From positions 4,836,001-4,900,000 of the forward strand of contig CM022397.1 in the NCBI GenBank assembly GCA_011833715.1: DNA of 64,000 bases. Direction: 5' to 3'. The stretch comes from Carcinoscorpius rotundicauda. Taxonomy: Eukaryota; Arthropoda; Merostomata; Xiphosura; Limulidae. This document shows, in pieces, positions 42,500-54,427 of this stretch (the stretch's first letter is position 1; each line of letters begins with the position of its first letter). The notes beneath the pieces are model-generated. The model was given only the letters and a program-made list of their open reading frames with translations. It did not search any database and had not been told where the DNA came from. The position numbers were made by a program, and so were the translations under genes.

Positions 42500-43440
42500 T
42501 TTGGTAATTATTCGTACCACATAAATACAACGTACTACTGTCTAAATAACCGAGATCCAGTCATCTACCAAACCTGCAATGAAAAAATAAATTACTTGAC
42601 ACATTTCACAAAATGACACAAATAATTCATCTGATGTCGGCAAGTACATAACGTGATCGTAGACTGGCTAGTTTCTAGCGGTTATAAACAAGAAAAGACG
42701 TAACGTTCTAGTTCTTTTGATTAAATATCTATTCTTAAGTCTGATAACAAAGAATAATAATGAGGATAATAAAAACGAATAACCAACTGTAGGAAAGCGC
42801 TAGATTTTTTGGAGATTTTTGAGAAATTCATAGCGTATTTTACACGTAGTAATCTTCACTAAATATTCCATTACAATTAATTTTTTTTTGTATTGTAAAC
42901 CTCCGCATCAGAAGAAATTAAAAAAAGGATATAGATATTCTTGGTGACACTAAAGCACAACAATGGAAACATTCAGCATGCTTTGCAAATAATTCTTTGA
43001 CAAAACAATCAGGTTAGTTTTATTTAGAGTAAAGAATATAAGCTTGAACAAAATTTTCGAAATATTTGTAATTCAGCAAATGTATTGCATAGCAGAAAAG
43101 AAAAACCCAACGTATTACAGTGCAAAGATAGCAGAATAATGTGCTATTATTCACACTTGAGGACAATAAAAGACAAAGAAACCATCTTGGTAATAAAATT
43201 GTGGACAGTGCAAAAAATTGCTACCCTATATTTCTATGTCTTTGGATTAGAAGTAACCTTGTATTTTTTTTCTAAGGACTGTATATTTGAATACGACAAA
43301 AGCCGAAATGTAATATTAGAACTTATTAAAAATTAGATTAAGTAGAATATTATAAAAATAATATTGTTAAACAAAACTAGATATTTATACTAATTAAAGG
43401 TTAACAATAGTTTTTATTCGGTTACTAGCATGCTCCTTTG
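42500..43440. other. Intergenic sequence, nothing firmly recognised
   Basis: An 83-codon plus open frame (43085-43336) has no identifiable domain. A minus acceptor-like TTTTTTCATTGCAG near 42575 leads only to a very short open stretch. Confidence 0.3.
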
Positions 43441-43480
43441 TCATTTTGACTTGGTTGAGGACGATATCGAGCCATAAATC

Positions 43481-43615
43481 ATCTTGTCTTGGTTAAAGAA
43501 GATGGCAAGTTATCAGTCATCTTGTCTTGGTTAAAGAAGATGGCAAGTTATTAGTCATCTTGTTTTGGTTAAAGAAGAGGGCAAGTTGTCAGTTATCTTG
43601 TTTTGGTTAGATATT
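43481..43615. repeat. 38-bp tandem repeat, about 3.5 units
   Basis: Unit CATCTTGTCTTGGTTAAAGA then AGATGGCAAGTTATCAGT; the last units change to TGTTTTGG and GAGGGC. Confidence 0.9.
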
Positions 43616-43619
43616 TTCT

Positions 43620-44518
43620 GGAGATAACGCTTTCTACACATATCCCCTCCCCATGTTTTGTTTATTTCTGAGAGTGTGAGAATTTTTTACTTTACGAAAT
43701 TGTTTTATGCGTGGATTAAACGATTAATAAAAGAAAAACGAAAACAAAAACAGCACTGAAAGTAGTTTAACTGAACCTATGAATGTAAATCGTCTAAAGA
43801 AACTCGTCACAAAAGTGACAAAGTGCTATCAACTTAGTTTTATGTCAGAGTTTATGGTGTGAGCTACTTTGCTATGCTTACAATGTGTTCAATGCTTTCC
43901 AAAGATTCGTAAAATTTATTGTCTTTCTGAAATCGCATTTTGTTAGAGAAAGACACCGAACAGAGAATGAAATTTCTTTCTAGTGAGAGTAAAAAAAAAA
44001 CAACCTAGTGTAATGACTTTTATACAGCGCTTGAAGTAAAGACATTCTTGAAAAATCACTGTACCCGTGATATTAAAACTAACAAAAATGGAAATACGGT
44101 TTGTACGTTTATCAAGAATACTGTATTTGTATTAAGTCAACCGTACCTTTAGGTTAAATGCAAAATTATTCTTTACAAGCGCTGTGTTAACGGAATGTGG
44201 AGCTCGTGGAAGAAGTTGGACTTTAAAATGGGAAAATCGAGCATCGTATTTATATTTCAAACAATCCGAAACGCAGGACGGAACAAGAAAGAAAACAGTG
44301 TAAGAAGCTCATAGTTCTTAAATTTAAACTACAAGCCTTGTTAACATGTTGAAACTGAAATAATGTAAGAAGATACAGTAATAACAAAAATATAAAGAAC
44401 TGATCTGAGAAATCTGTCCGTATTTAAAGGTTCGCTTAAAGTTATTTTATTTATATTTACACTATTATGTTTCCACATTACACCAGTTATGTTCAACCAC
44501 AAAGCAATATTTATAGTT
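43620..44518. other. Intergenic sequence, nothing recognised
   Basis: No repeat or coding region that I can support. Confidence 0.4.
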
Positions 44519-44790
44519 GGCCCGGCATGGCCAAACGTGTTAAAGCGTGCGACTCCTAATCGGGTTCGCATCCCCGTCGCGCCAAACATGCTCGCTCTTT
44601 CAGCCGTGGGGGCGTTATAATGTGACGATCAATCCCACTATATGTTGGTAAAAGAGTAGTCTAATAGTTGGCGGTGGGTGGTGATGACTAGCTGCCTTCT
44701 CTCTAGTCTTATACTGCCAAATTAGGGACGGCTAGCACAGATAGCCCTCGAGTGGCTTTGTGCGAAATTCAAAAAACAAACAAACAAATG
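44519..44790 (+). mobile_element. SINE A, near full length, small head deletion
   Basis: GGCCCGGCATGGCCAAACG, then ACTCCTAATCGGGTTCGCAT: the segment between the anticodon-like loop and B box is shortened. Confidence 0.95.
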
Positions 44791-44799
44791 TTTATTCTT

Positions 44800-45540
44800 A
44801 CACCCTGATGTTCAAACTTAATGCCACGCAGTTATTATCCGTTTTTATAACTTTATCGAACTACATACTCGAATGTGCTTTTTAGATTTCGCTGTAATGT
44901 TTGGTGTTTTTGAGAGAACAAAGCTACGTAATAACAAATGTGCTATTTATTTAAATATTCTATATTGTATCGTTAGCTTTTTGTTTAAACCGAGGAGATA
45001 CAAATCAGTGACTGAATACTTTGCTCTGAATTCTCGCACACTCAAAGCCCTTTCAGCGTAAAGTTCGCCAACATGAGAAACATTCATAACAAAACACAAA
45101 ATAATGATACACACAAGCTGTAAAGAATGTTGACATAACCCCAAGTTTGTATAGTATTGTTCGCTTCGGAAACTCCAACGTATTTTCTTGGCTGTTTGTT
45201 GCTAGTAAAAGGACGTAACATCAAAGATCCAGTGAAATGTAACAGAATACATTTTTTGAAATGAAAAGTTTTGTATGGATTCGCTAGGAAGTTTGAAACT
45301 TCAAAATGATACCTTCTGTTTCAAAGTTAAACGTACAGATACGGCATCACGTGATATAGTTTGTATTTAGGAATCCTTTGTTTGTTAATAAAGTTAGTTG
45401 TGGGCTATAAGAGTATGTTGTTTTAGGTTTAACTTAAAAATAAATTTAAAAAACCACTAACTAATTTTTCTAAGTTTAAAAGATAAGTTTCTGAAACAAA
45501 CCTTTTCAACATCTATCAAGTATGACGAATATATAATTAC
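44800..45540. other. Intergenic sequence, nothing recognised
   Basis: Short opposing open frames (44873-45061 +, 44947-45144 -) show no domain or splice support. Confidence 0.35.
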
Positions 45541-45544
45541 AGGA

Positions 45545-46140
45545 TATTACTGTACATAAAGCTTATAACTGTTTGAATACGGTTTATATGTGTTCTATAT
45601 TACTGTACATAAAGCTTGTAACTAACTGTTTGAATACGGTTTATATGTGTCCTGTATCATCTAACACAACGATTGTAACTGTTTGAATACGGTTTATATG
45701 TGCCCTGTATCATATAACACAACGATTGTAACTGTTTGAATACGGTTTATGTGTGTCCTGTATCATCTAACACAAGGACTGTAACTGTTTGAATACGGTT
45801 TATATGTGCCCTGTATTACTGTACATAAAGCTTGTAACTGTCTAAATACGGTTTATATGTGTTCTGTATCGTCTAACAGAACGATTGTAACTGTTTAAAT
45901 ACGGTTTATGTGTGCCCTGTATCATCTAACACAACGACTGTTACTGTTTGAATACGGTTTATGTGTGTCCTGTGTCATCTAACACAACGATTGTAACTGT
46001 TTGAATACGGTTTATGTGTGCCATGTATCATCTAACACAACGATTGTAACTGTTTGAATACGGTTTATGTGTGTCCTGTATCATCTAACACAACGACTGT
46101 AGCTGTTTGAATACGGTTTATATGTGTCCTGTATATAATT
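45545..46140. repeat. 53-bp minisatellite, about 11 units
   Basis: Unit GTAACTGTTTGAATACGGTT, TATATGTGTCCTGTATCATC then TAACACAACGATT. A second unit type replaces the last part with TTACTGTACATAAAGCTT. Confidence 0.95.
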
Positions 46141-46890
46141 TTAAGATATTATGAGTTTTAAAGATATTTATATGGAACTATGGTGTTCACTCGTTAAAAC
46201 TTTCCTGACACGTTTAATATAAATGTGAATAAACAAACACGTCACATCTCGTGTCTGTTTTCAGAAAAGTTTTAGAGCAAGAGATTATGTTCATGGTTTT
46301 TGTACTGGTATAAATTATGTCATAAAAGATATTTTAATATCATGATATCAGTGAATATTCTTGTTTTGTGTAAATCAAAAATATTTAAAAATAAACTTTA
46401 TTATGTATTTATATGTACGTTAGGGGTTTGGTCAAAATTAGGGTTAAAAGCGTTTATTGTTTTTGTCCTGTTAAAAAAGAACAGTAAAATCAGACGCTAA
46501 TGTCAAATGATCCATTAAAAGTAGTGCATTACAGATGCTGTAACCTGAATTCATTAGAATTATTATTCTGTTGTAGATGCGTCGATCCAATATTATAAAA
46601 ACGCTTTTAGGGTCTCAACGGCGACTAGTGTTCGATATCCACGGATATAGTTCATTATGTGGGTTCGTGTTTAAACACAAACAAAGAAAATTGTAAAAGC
46701 AAATTCAAAATCGAGTCTTGTACCCGTTCTTTTAACAAAGGATTTACATTAAACAATAAAGACTGTTGACATACGGAATCCCAATTTTCCTTCCTGGAAA
46801 AGTTTTTTTTTTAAATAAAATCGGATAAGGCTTATGCTATCTATTTGCTGGAACAATTCACTTAGAAAAGCACTGTTATATTTGCTTCGC
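46141..46890. other. Intergenic sequence before the candidate exon at 46899
   Basis: A degenerate tRNA-like SINE remnant may lie at 46600-46690 (GTGTTCGATATCCACGG). Nothing else is recognised. Confidence 0.35.
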
Positions 46891-46898
46891 GTTTTCAG

Positions 46899-46981
46899 AA
46901 ATTTATGAGCTTGAACGACGTGTGTCTACACCTTGCGAGGAAATTAGTTATCGAACGTCTTACACAGACAATCATCTTTAG
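46899..46981 (+). CDS. Possible terminal exon, unknown product
   Basis: The acceptor TTGCTTCGCGTTTTCAG ends at 46898. Entering in phase 1 (two bases of a split codon), 26 codons follow, ELERRVSTPCEEIS then YRTSYTDNHL, before TAG at 46979-46981. The acidic/basic composition and raised GC look coding. A second frame is also open here, so the call is weak. No family is recognised. Confidence 0.25.
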
Positions 46982-47121
46982 CAAGATTACAAGCTCTAAA
47001 TGTGCCTTTTTATTACACTTTCCTAAGATTAATGCTTTTATCAATCATGGTGAAACATCAACTACTTACTGTAGAAATAATGCTTTATTCTATAATCTCA
47101 TGTCAGTTGTAGTTAAGGGAA

Positions 47122-47177
47122 GAGGTTTGATTTGTTTTGAATTTTGCGTAAAGCTACACGAGGGCTATTTGTGTTAA
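47122..47177 (-). mobile_element. SINE A 3' fragment
   Basis: TTGTTTTGAATTTTGCGTAA then AGCTACACGAGGGCTATTTG, stopping after GTGTTA. Confidence 0.85.
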
Positions 47178-47231
47178 GAAAGAAGAAAACATTAATTAAA
47201 TATTTTTTCCATAGATTCGTATATATAATAG

Positions 47232-47494
47232 GCCCTGGCATGGCCGGGTGGTTAAGGCATTAGTCTCTTAATCCGAGTGTCACGGATTCGAATTCAGTTA
47301 CACCAAACATGCTCGCCTTTTCAGCCGTGGGGGCGTTATAATTATCGGTTAATCCCACTATTCATTCGTAAAAGTTGGCGGTGGGTGGTGATGACTAGGT
47401 GACTTACTTTTAGTCCTACACTGCTAAAGTAAGGACGGCTAGCGCAGATATTCCTCGTGTAGCTTTGCACGAAATAAAAAGAAATACAAACAAT
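47232..47494 (+). mobile_element. SINE A, near full length
   Basis: Head GGCCCTGGCATGGCCGGGTG, B box GATTCGAATTC, with a deletion in the body between TTCGTAAAAG and TTGGCGG. Confidence 0.9.
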
Positions 47495-47890
47495 TATTAC
47501 CTTTGGTTGTTCCATTTTCGTTAATGCAACAAACATTCTTCGCCTACAATTATGACGACAATGTGTGAGAAAACATCTGTGTTCTGGAACTTTCATAAAA
47601 TACTTGAACAATATTTGAACGAATTTCTCTCTTTTATACATCTCTATCATTTATTTTTCATGTATCCAAAATCTACAAGACAACGTATCTTCAGAGTATT
47701 GTACCTTCCCTTTGTAAGGATAATGTAGAAAACTAAGGAAGATATATTTGTTTTCAGGTCGTCTCGTGACTTCGAGCACTGAAATGACATGCTGACAGTG
47801 TTCTGTGGAGAAACGAATGACCTGGTTAGATGTTATTTGTATGTCTAGGTATCTTTGAAATACATTTCGTACAAGCGTCTTCATTTTCAT
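47495..47890 (-). other. Open minus-strand region with several splice-like signals
   Basis: Two consecutive open frames (79 codons from 47890, then about 50 codons from 47650 before the SINE) nearly fill this stretch. Alternative readings use an acceptor TTCGTTTCTCCACAG near 47803 with a donor GGGAAG|GTACAA near 47703, and a mini-exon ending CCAAAG|GTAATA near 47500. The readings compete and I cannot choose between them. No family is recognised. Confidence 0.15.
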
Positions 47891-48132
47891 TAAGTATTCT
47901 ATTTAATTGTAAGTTAGAAATATCATATTCAGAATTATTGTAATAAAACACTCCCAAATTAACCGTCATAACGAAACCAATACATTACGGGAGCTGTAAA
48001 GATATTTCATTTATATCTGTCGTATAAACGAGTGTGTACGTGTAACGTTGTTATTAATGTACACCTTGAATATGTAAAACAAGTGTATTGTTTAGACTAT
48101 AAAAACCTTTCAATGATATCCATCTTATAAAT

Positions 48133-48276
48133 GACGTTTGTTTGTGTTTTAATTTCGCGCACGAGGGCTACCTGCGTTAAAAGGGGAAGAGACACGTTTG
48201 TTGTGACGTGAAATCGACCCCGCCCCTGTCACCTTATGTGTCGAGCGTACACAATCATTCGGTCATGCCAGGCCTG
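48133..48276 (-). mobile_element. SINE A with large internal deletion
   Basis: The reversed tail (AATTTCGCGCACGAGGGCTA) jumps to the head-side body (GGGGAAGAGACACGTTTG) and then the head ending GGTCATGCCAGGCC. Confidence 0.85.
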
Positions 48277-48279
48277 GTT

Positions 48280-48648
48280 TTTAATTGAAATGCTTTCTAT
48301 GCTATTAGGTTTTAATACCGTGGGAGGTGCAGTTTTATTTTTTTAAAAAATTGCATGTCCACCGTATGACGGGAAGCAAGTGACTTTTTCTTTACCAAAT
48401 TATAAATAAATGTTTTATTATCACATTTTTAGAATTAATTATAATCTAGTTACAATATGTGGAAAGAGAACGACTGTTATATTATATTATTTTTTTATGT
48501 ATATTTGTTCACCTTATTTAAGTGTTGTCTGATTAGTATTTGGTCTTCTGTGCACTTTTAAGTTACGTTCAAATGTTCAAAAGAAATAAAAAATGATAAA
48601 TCCTTATTGACTGACAATGTTAAATAATGTCAAAACGAAGTTATAATA
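48280..48648. other. Intergenic sequence, nothing recognised
   Basis: AT-rich, no supported feature. Confidence 0.4.
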
Positions 48649-48649
48649 A

Positions 48650-48768
48650 ATACCCCTAGTGGCACAGTAATACGTCTGCGGATTCCCCCACCTAAAATTG
48701 GGTTTCGATACCCGTGGCGGGCAGAGCACACAGAGTCTCTTGTGGAATTTTGTGCTTAATTCCAAAAA
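48650..48768 (+). mobile_element. SINE B, moderately diverged
   Basis: CCCCTAGTGGCACAGTAATA, GGGTTTCGATACCCGTGG and TTTTGTGCTTAATTCC. Confidence 0.9.
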
Positions 48769-48893
48769 AGGAAAAACCGTTTAAATAAACCTTTATATTG
48801 ATTTTGTTTATTTCATGACTTTCTAACTTCTATATTCAAACTTGATTTAATATGACGTAATCAGTCACTTTTGGAGCAGATGGTGCAGAAAGA

Positions 48894-49355
48894 ATGGATT
48901 TTGGTCTGGATCTACAAACATATTTATGTAAAAAAAGTGTTTTTTATGTAAAAGTCATAAGTCCATTTGAAAGTCCATCGACAATAACAACCGCGGCAGA
49001 GATAAAAGTCGAAGAATTTAAAATGATTATCTGTAGACATTTCAACTTAACACAGTGTGAGACAGACATTGATGTGTTGATTATCTGTAGACATTTCAAC
49101 TCAACACAGTGTGAGACAGACATTGATGTGTTGATTATCTGTAGACATTTCAACTTAACACAGTGTGAGACAGACATTGATGTGTTGATTATCTGTAGAC
49201 ATTTCAACTCAACACAGTGTGAGACAGACATTGATGTGTTGATTATCTGTAGACATTTCAACTTAACACAGTGTGAGACAGACATTGATGTGTTGATTAT
49301 CTGTAGACATTTCAACTTAACACAGTGTGAGACAGACATTGATGTGTATCAGTGA
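48894..49355 (+). other. 153-codon open frame over a 54-bp repeat
   Basis: About 44 non-repeat codons lead into six in-frame 18-residue repeats (IICRHFN-L/S-TQCETDIDVL) and a stop. The opposite strand is also open over the whole array (repeat MSVSHCVKLKCLQIINTS). A repeat of 54 bp without stops in either frame gives long open frames automatically. Coding status is unproven; no signal peptide or known domain is seen. Confidence 0.15.
49024..49348. repeat. 54-bp tandem array, 6 units
   Basis: Unit ATTATCTGTAGACATTTCAA, CTTAACACAGTGTGAGACAG then ACATTGATGTGTTG. One site varies TT/TC in the order T, C, T, C, T, T; otherwise units are almost identical, indicating recent expansion, partly as dimers. 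Confidence 0.95.
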
Positions 49356-49357
49356 GG

Positions 49358-49500
49358 AAACATGAGGGAAACAGGTAAATATATCTGGTTCAATGAAACA
49401 TGAGAGAAACACCTAAATATATTTGGTTCAATCAAACATGAACGAAACATGTAAATATACATGATTCAATGAAATATTAAAGATAAATTTAAATATGTCT
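49358..49500. repeat. ~42-bp degenerate tandem repeat, about 3 units
   Basis: Units such as GAAACATGAGAGAAACACC then TAAATATATTTGGTTCAAT; it directly follows the 54-bp array. Confidence 0.85.
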
Positions 49501-50610
49501 GTTTCATATGTACATATTAAAGGTGTTACGTATTACAACTTCAAATGGCCTAAATCTGCTTTATATTGTAATTTAGGTTTAGAAGTTAAATAAATGTTGA
49601 TATGTATCCAGTTTACGATATTTGCCAATAAGACTAATATAAACGGTTTACTTTTCTCATACAAATATATTTTAATCTGTAAACAATAACACAATTTAGG
49701 TTAACGGTTATTACAAATAATGATGTATGCACGAAAGTTTTACAGATATACAAATAACATTTAGTTTTCCATCTAATCTAAAGCTTTTTTCATGCTTTTA
49801 GAGTGTTCACAATGAGCGAATTAATTCTAAGTTGATGTAGATACAATTCACTTAACAGGAAACAGTCACGTGTTCTACACTCTTTGATAATCACACGTCG
49901 TGTTTTTCACCTCTGACGTTATATAATATGTTTATAAAATACTAATGCTTCATGTAAATCCGTTAAAACTAAATAGTTTGCAATGTTCGAAATCTATGAA
50001 CAACATTTCAGGTGAAGTGTCTGAATTTCCTGAATAGTAAGCGTCATCCATAATTGTAGTTTCCGAGGTATGTAGTATATCAACTCCATCAAACCAACAA
50101 TATATGCTGTTTCTTGACGCGTCACATTTATAGGCGTAAGGAGAATTTTTAAAAATTTTAGCCTGCACAACAATACTGATGATACACGAGTGTTTACGTA
50201 CACAGGTGTGTTGCTGATTCTTACACTCGAGAATCTTCCATAACTTTAACGAACAGGCGGGAATTTTGCAATACAGTTTCAACAATACAAGTTATGCACA
50301 TGTTTAAATATAAATTAAACTGAAATAAACATCGATATTTAAATAGATATATAATAGCAAGTCCGTGAGAAAGGTTAATTAACTTAAAGTAAACTTGATT
50401 CAGTTGATCGTATTAAAGGACAAACAGCTGTTGGTAAACATGATATAAAATGAGTAGTAAATAATTGAAAACTGCGTGAATGATCAACACAATAGTGTCT
50501 AAGAAAATAATGCTAAACGTACTTTTCTAAAGCAAAACATAAGTCAACACGAACTATCAACGTTTGAGATCAAAATGTGTTTTAAAAGACACAACACACG
50601 TCTTTAAGGT
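49501..50610. other. Intergenic sequence with one long minus open frame
   Basis: A 111-codon minus frame (49950-50285) ends MLFIDFEHCKLFSFNGFT. LFIDFEH is loosely like the IDFEY motif of choline/ethanolamine kinases, but no other kinase motif is present and a second frame overlaps it. I do not call a gene. Confidence 0.15.
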
Positions 50611-50780
50611 TCATTTCAGCACAGTGTGAAATGTTGACAATAAGTTATCTATGTCATCTTTATCTACAGTTTCACATTTATATTTCATGGCACGATTTCC
50701 TTTGTTTTTAATGAATACAAGTTGATATTCTTCACAGTTGTAATCAGTAATATTCTGCACGAGATCATCTGATTCTTTGC
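50611..50780 (-). CDS. Possible terminal exon, unknown product
   Basis: The acceptor AGTCCTTCCTATAG precedes 50780. Entering with two bases of a split codon, 55 codons run to TGA at 50611-50613. The predicted peptide is polar and looks protein-like, with DYNCEEYQLVFIKNKGNR, then MKYKCETVDKDDIDN, then a hydrophobic C-terminal helix. I do not recognise a family, and no partner exon is found upstream between 50.8 and 64 kb. A 10-bp-arm inverted repeat lies about 140 bp upstream. Confidence 0.3.
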
Positions 50781-50917
50781 CTATAGGAAGGACTTATTTT
50801 TGGTTATAGTATCTCTGCAGAAGAAAACAAAAATGTAGGAGAAACTGTCTTCTCTTAAAGAAGATGTCAGTAATTTATGCGTAAAAGGACCTCCAATGCT
50901 TCTTTGTCTCCGTCCCA

Positions 50918-50942
50918 CTCCTCATTAATTTATAATGAGGAG
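50918..50942. repeat. Perfect inverted repeat, 10-bp arms
   Basis: CTCCTCATTA, a 5-base spacer, then TAATGAGGAG. It could form a hairpin or be the remnant of a small palindromic transposon. Confidence 0.8.
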
Positions 50943-51750
50943 CCATTCTTACAGTCAAGAGTGGAAAATTCCGAAAATGGTTATTTTTCTGGCGCGTGTT
51001 GCAGACCGAAAAAGTAAAATGCATTACGTTAAAATTTAAGAACAAAAACGCCTTAGCTGCTGGGCTTTATAAGAACACTTTTAAAACTCAGACATAATGT
51101 TGCAAAAACGGTTTTGTTCTCAGTGGAGGGACGCTGACTATAAATGTAGAATTTCATCTAATTTTGTGCTCGAATCTATTGGCATGTAAAGTTAACTGCA
51201 AGGTAAAGCAAATATAACACATATAACACATTTAATGAGCTGTTTTGCCGGATTAGAAATCAAATACCTGGGCTACAAGCAATTTTATTCCAGCTAACAC
51301 ACACACACAAGGAAACGCTTCAGTAGTTTTGTTTAGATTGTGTTTTCCTTATGGTGAAGCCACATGGGAGTATATACCATTTCCATTGAATTTTATTCAG
51401 CAAAAATGTTACAGTAAAAAGCTATCAAATCTTAAGACGGTAAAACTGTTTTAGTGGTTGTTTTTAAATAAGATTTCTGTTGTATGTGTAAGCAACACGG
51501 GGCATCGAAATAATACAATCATTCACATGAGACTAAATAAAATGAGTCATGACGCAACTCAAAACCTACAAAAATGTTTCTTATTGCTTCAGGTGTACGT
51601 ACGCGATTTAAGTCTTTAAAGAAGCACGTGGTTCATATCAAGCACCAACACCTCAAAAGAAGGAATCTGATAAACCATTATTTTTATTGATACCATTCAA
51701 ACGTTCAGTGATTACGATTACAATACAGTCTAAACATTGTTAAATCTACA
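50943..51750. other. Intergenic sequence, nothing recognised
   Basis: No coding or mobile-element signal that I can support on either strand. Confidence 0.4.
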
Positions 51751-51754
51751 CAAT

Positions 51755-53602
51755 AAACTAGTCATTGTGAAAAGTTACCTGATAATGAATGAGGTAATAC
51801 ATCTAATTTAGAACCACCAGTAGTGGAACAAGACTGTTAAACTAGTCATAGTGAAAAGTTACCTGATCATGAATGAGGTAATACATCTGGTTTAGAACCA
51901 CCAGCAGTGGAACAAGACTGTTAAACTAGTGATAGGGAAAAGTTACCTGATAATGAATGAGGTAATACATCTGGTTTAGAACCACCAGTAGTGGAACAAG
52001 ACTGTTAAACTAGTCATAGTGAAAAGTTACCTGATCATGAATGAGGTAATACATGTGGTTTAGAACCACCTGTAGTGGAACAAGACTGTTAAACTAGTCA
52101 TAGTGAAAAGTTACCTGATAATAAATGAGGTAATACATCTGGTTTAGAACCACCAGTAGTGGAACAAGACTGTTAAACTAGTCATATTGAAAAGTTACCT
52201 GATCATGAATGAGGTAATACATGTGGTTTAGAACCACCTGTAGTGGAACAAGACTGTTAAACTAGTCATATTGAAAAGTTACCTGATCATGAATGAGGTA
52301 ATACATGTGGTTTAGAACCACCTGTAGTGGAACAAGACTGTTAAACTAGTCATAGTGAAAAGTTACCTGATAATAAATGAGGTAATACATGTGGTTTAGA
52401 ACCACCAGTAGTGGAACAAGACTGTTAAACTAGTCATATTGAAAAGTTACCTGATCATGAATGAGGTAATACATGTGGTTTAGAACCACCTGTAGTGGAA
52501 CAAGACTGTTAAACTAGTCATAGTGAAAAGTTACCTGATAATAAATGAGGTAATACATCTGGTTTAGAACCACCAGTAGTGGAACAAGACTGTTAAACTA
52601 GTCATATTGAAAAGTTACCTGATCATGAATGAGGTAATACATGTGGTTTAGAACCACCTGTAGTGGAACAAGACTGTTAAACTAGTCATAGTGAAAAGTT
52701 ACCTGATCATGAATGAGGTAATACATCTGGTTTAGAACCACCAGTAGTGGAACAAGACTGTAAAACTAGTCATATTGAAAAGTTACCTGATAATGAATGA
52801 GGTAATACATCTGGTTTAGAACCACCAGTAGTGGAACAAGACTGTTAAACTAGTCATAGTGAAAAGTTACCTGATCATGAATGAGGTAATACATCTGGTT
52901 TAGAACCACCAGTAGTGGAACAAGACTGTTAAACTAGTCATAGTGAAAAGTTACCTGATCATGAATGAGGTAATACATCTGGTTTAGAACCACCAGCAGT
53001 GGAACAAGACTGTTAAACTAGTGATAGGGAAAAGTTACCTGATAATGAATGAGGTAATACATCTGGTTTAGAACCACCAGTAGTGGAACAAGACTGTTAA
53101 ACTAGTCATAGTGAAAAGTTACCTGATCATGAATGAGGTAATACATCTGGTTTAGAACCACCAGTAGTGGAACAAGACTGTTAAACTAGTCATAGTGAAA
53201 AGTTACCTGATAATGAATGAGGTAATACATCTGGTTTAGAACCACCAGTAGTGGAACAAGACTGTTAAACTAGTCATAGTGAAAAGTTACCTGATCATGA
53301 ATGAGGTAATACATCTGGTTTAGAACCACCAGTAGTGGAACAAGACTGTAAAACTAGTCATAGTGAAAAGTTACCTGATCATGAATGAGGTAATACATCT
53401 GGTTTAGAACCACCAGTGGTGGAACAAGACTGTAAAACTAGTCATAGTGAAAAGTTACCTGATCATGAATGAGGTAATACATCTGGTTTAGAACCACCAG
53501 TGGTGGAACAAGACTGTAAAACTAGTCATAGTGAAAAGTTACCTGATAATAAATGAGGTAATACATCTGGTTTAGAACCACCAGTAGTGGAACAAGACTG
53601 TA
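51755..53602. repeat. 84-bp satellite-like array, 22 units
   Basis: Unit starts AAACTAGTCATAGTGAAAAG, continues TTACCTGATCATGAATGAGG, TAATACATCTGGTTTAGAAC, CACCAGTAGTGGAACAAGAC and TGTT. All 22 units are exactly 84 bp (51755 + 22 x 84 = 53603). Variants at a few sites (ATAGTG/ATATTG/ATAGGG, GATCATG/GATAATG/GATAATAAATG, CATCTGG/CATGTGG, CAGTAG/CTGTAG/CAGCAG/CAGTGG) show alternating dimers in the middle and a duplicated pair (units 2-3 and 15-16). Confidence 0.98.
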
Positions 53603-54307
53603 ACACGTGGTTGTTCAATCTACTATAAAAATAATGCAATTTTGAAAGACAGCCATCTTGAATTAGTTAAAAATATATTGTAATATATAATATGTAGAAG
53701 TCGATCCGAGAAACGTGACGAAGCTACACAGTGGAGACTTTACAAAATGCAATATCTAACCCACTGTGGATAAAGTGAATACATGGACTGAAAACAAATT
53801 ATATCTGTGTTATAATACTGTGACAGATAACTGTTGACACGCGTGTTTTAGTTCCATTATTAACGAAGTTTTGTTAGACATGATTCTTATGTTATGTTGA
53901 ACAGTTTATGAAATAACACGTGAATCGTAAGATTACTGGTATTTATGATAAGTTGTGATAATTCTCAATTAGTTGATGTTCGTCACTTGTTCATTATTTT
54001 AATAAAGAGGATTCTACATCTAGTTGTCGATGTGATGCTTAACAAAACTCACCAGATTCGTTTTATTAAAACAATTAAAGAGAACTAATTAATATATTAA
54101 AGTCACGGATTTAATTAGAAATAAAATGTGGATTAGTATAATTAATCAATTGATAGAAAGGTGAATTAGAATTATTTTAAATAAATTTGGTTCAAGAATG
54201 TAGGTGGCTTATCATATGATCGAAATATTGTAAAATTCCTCCTTTTGAATAATTTACTTATGTTTACACATATATCTATATAATTATTGTATTATGTACT
54301 GCATTAA
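53603..54307. other. Intergenic sequence, nothing recognised
   Basis: Very AT-rich; no supported feature. Confidence 0.4.
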
Positions 54308-54427
54308 ATGCCCTGCAGTAGCTCAGCGATATGTCTGCGGACTTAAAACGCTAAAATCCGGTGTTCGATACTCGTGGTGGGCAGAGCACAGGTAGCCCAC
54401 TGTAGCTTTTTGCTTAATCCCAAACAA
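54308..54427 (+). mobile_element. SINE B, near full length
   Basis: GCCCTGCAGTAGCTCAGCGA, GGTGTTCGATACTCGTGG, short CAAACAACAA tail. CTGCATTAAAT before and CTGTATTAAAT after may be a diverged duplication. Confidence 0.9.

Noticed and set aside
49950..50285. Choline/ethanolamine kinase exon suggested by LFIDFEH
   Set aside because: Only one loose motif; the catalytic HND and other conserved blocks are absent, and an overlapping frame is open too.
51755..53602. CRISPR array
   Set aside because: The 84-bp units are contiguous without unique spacers, and the context is eukaryotic. The same holds for the other arrays.
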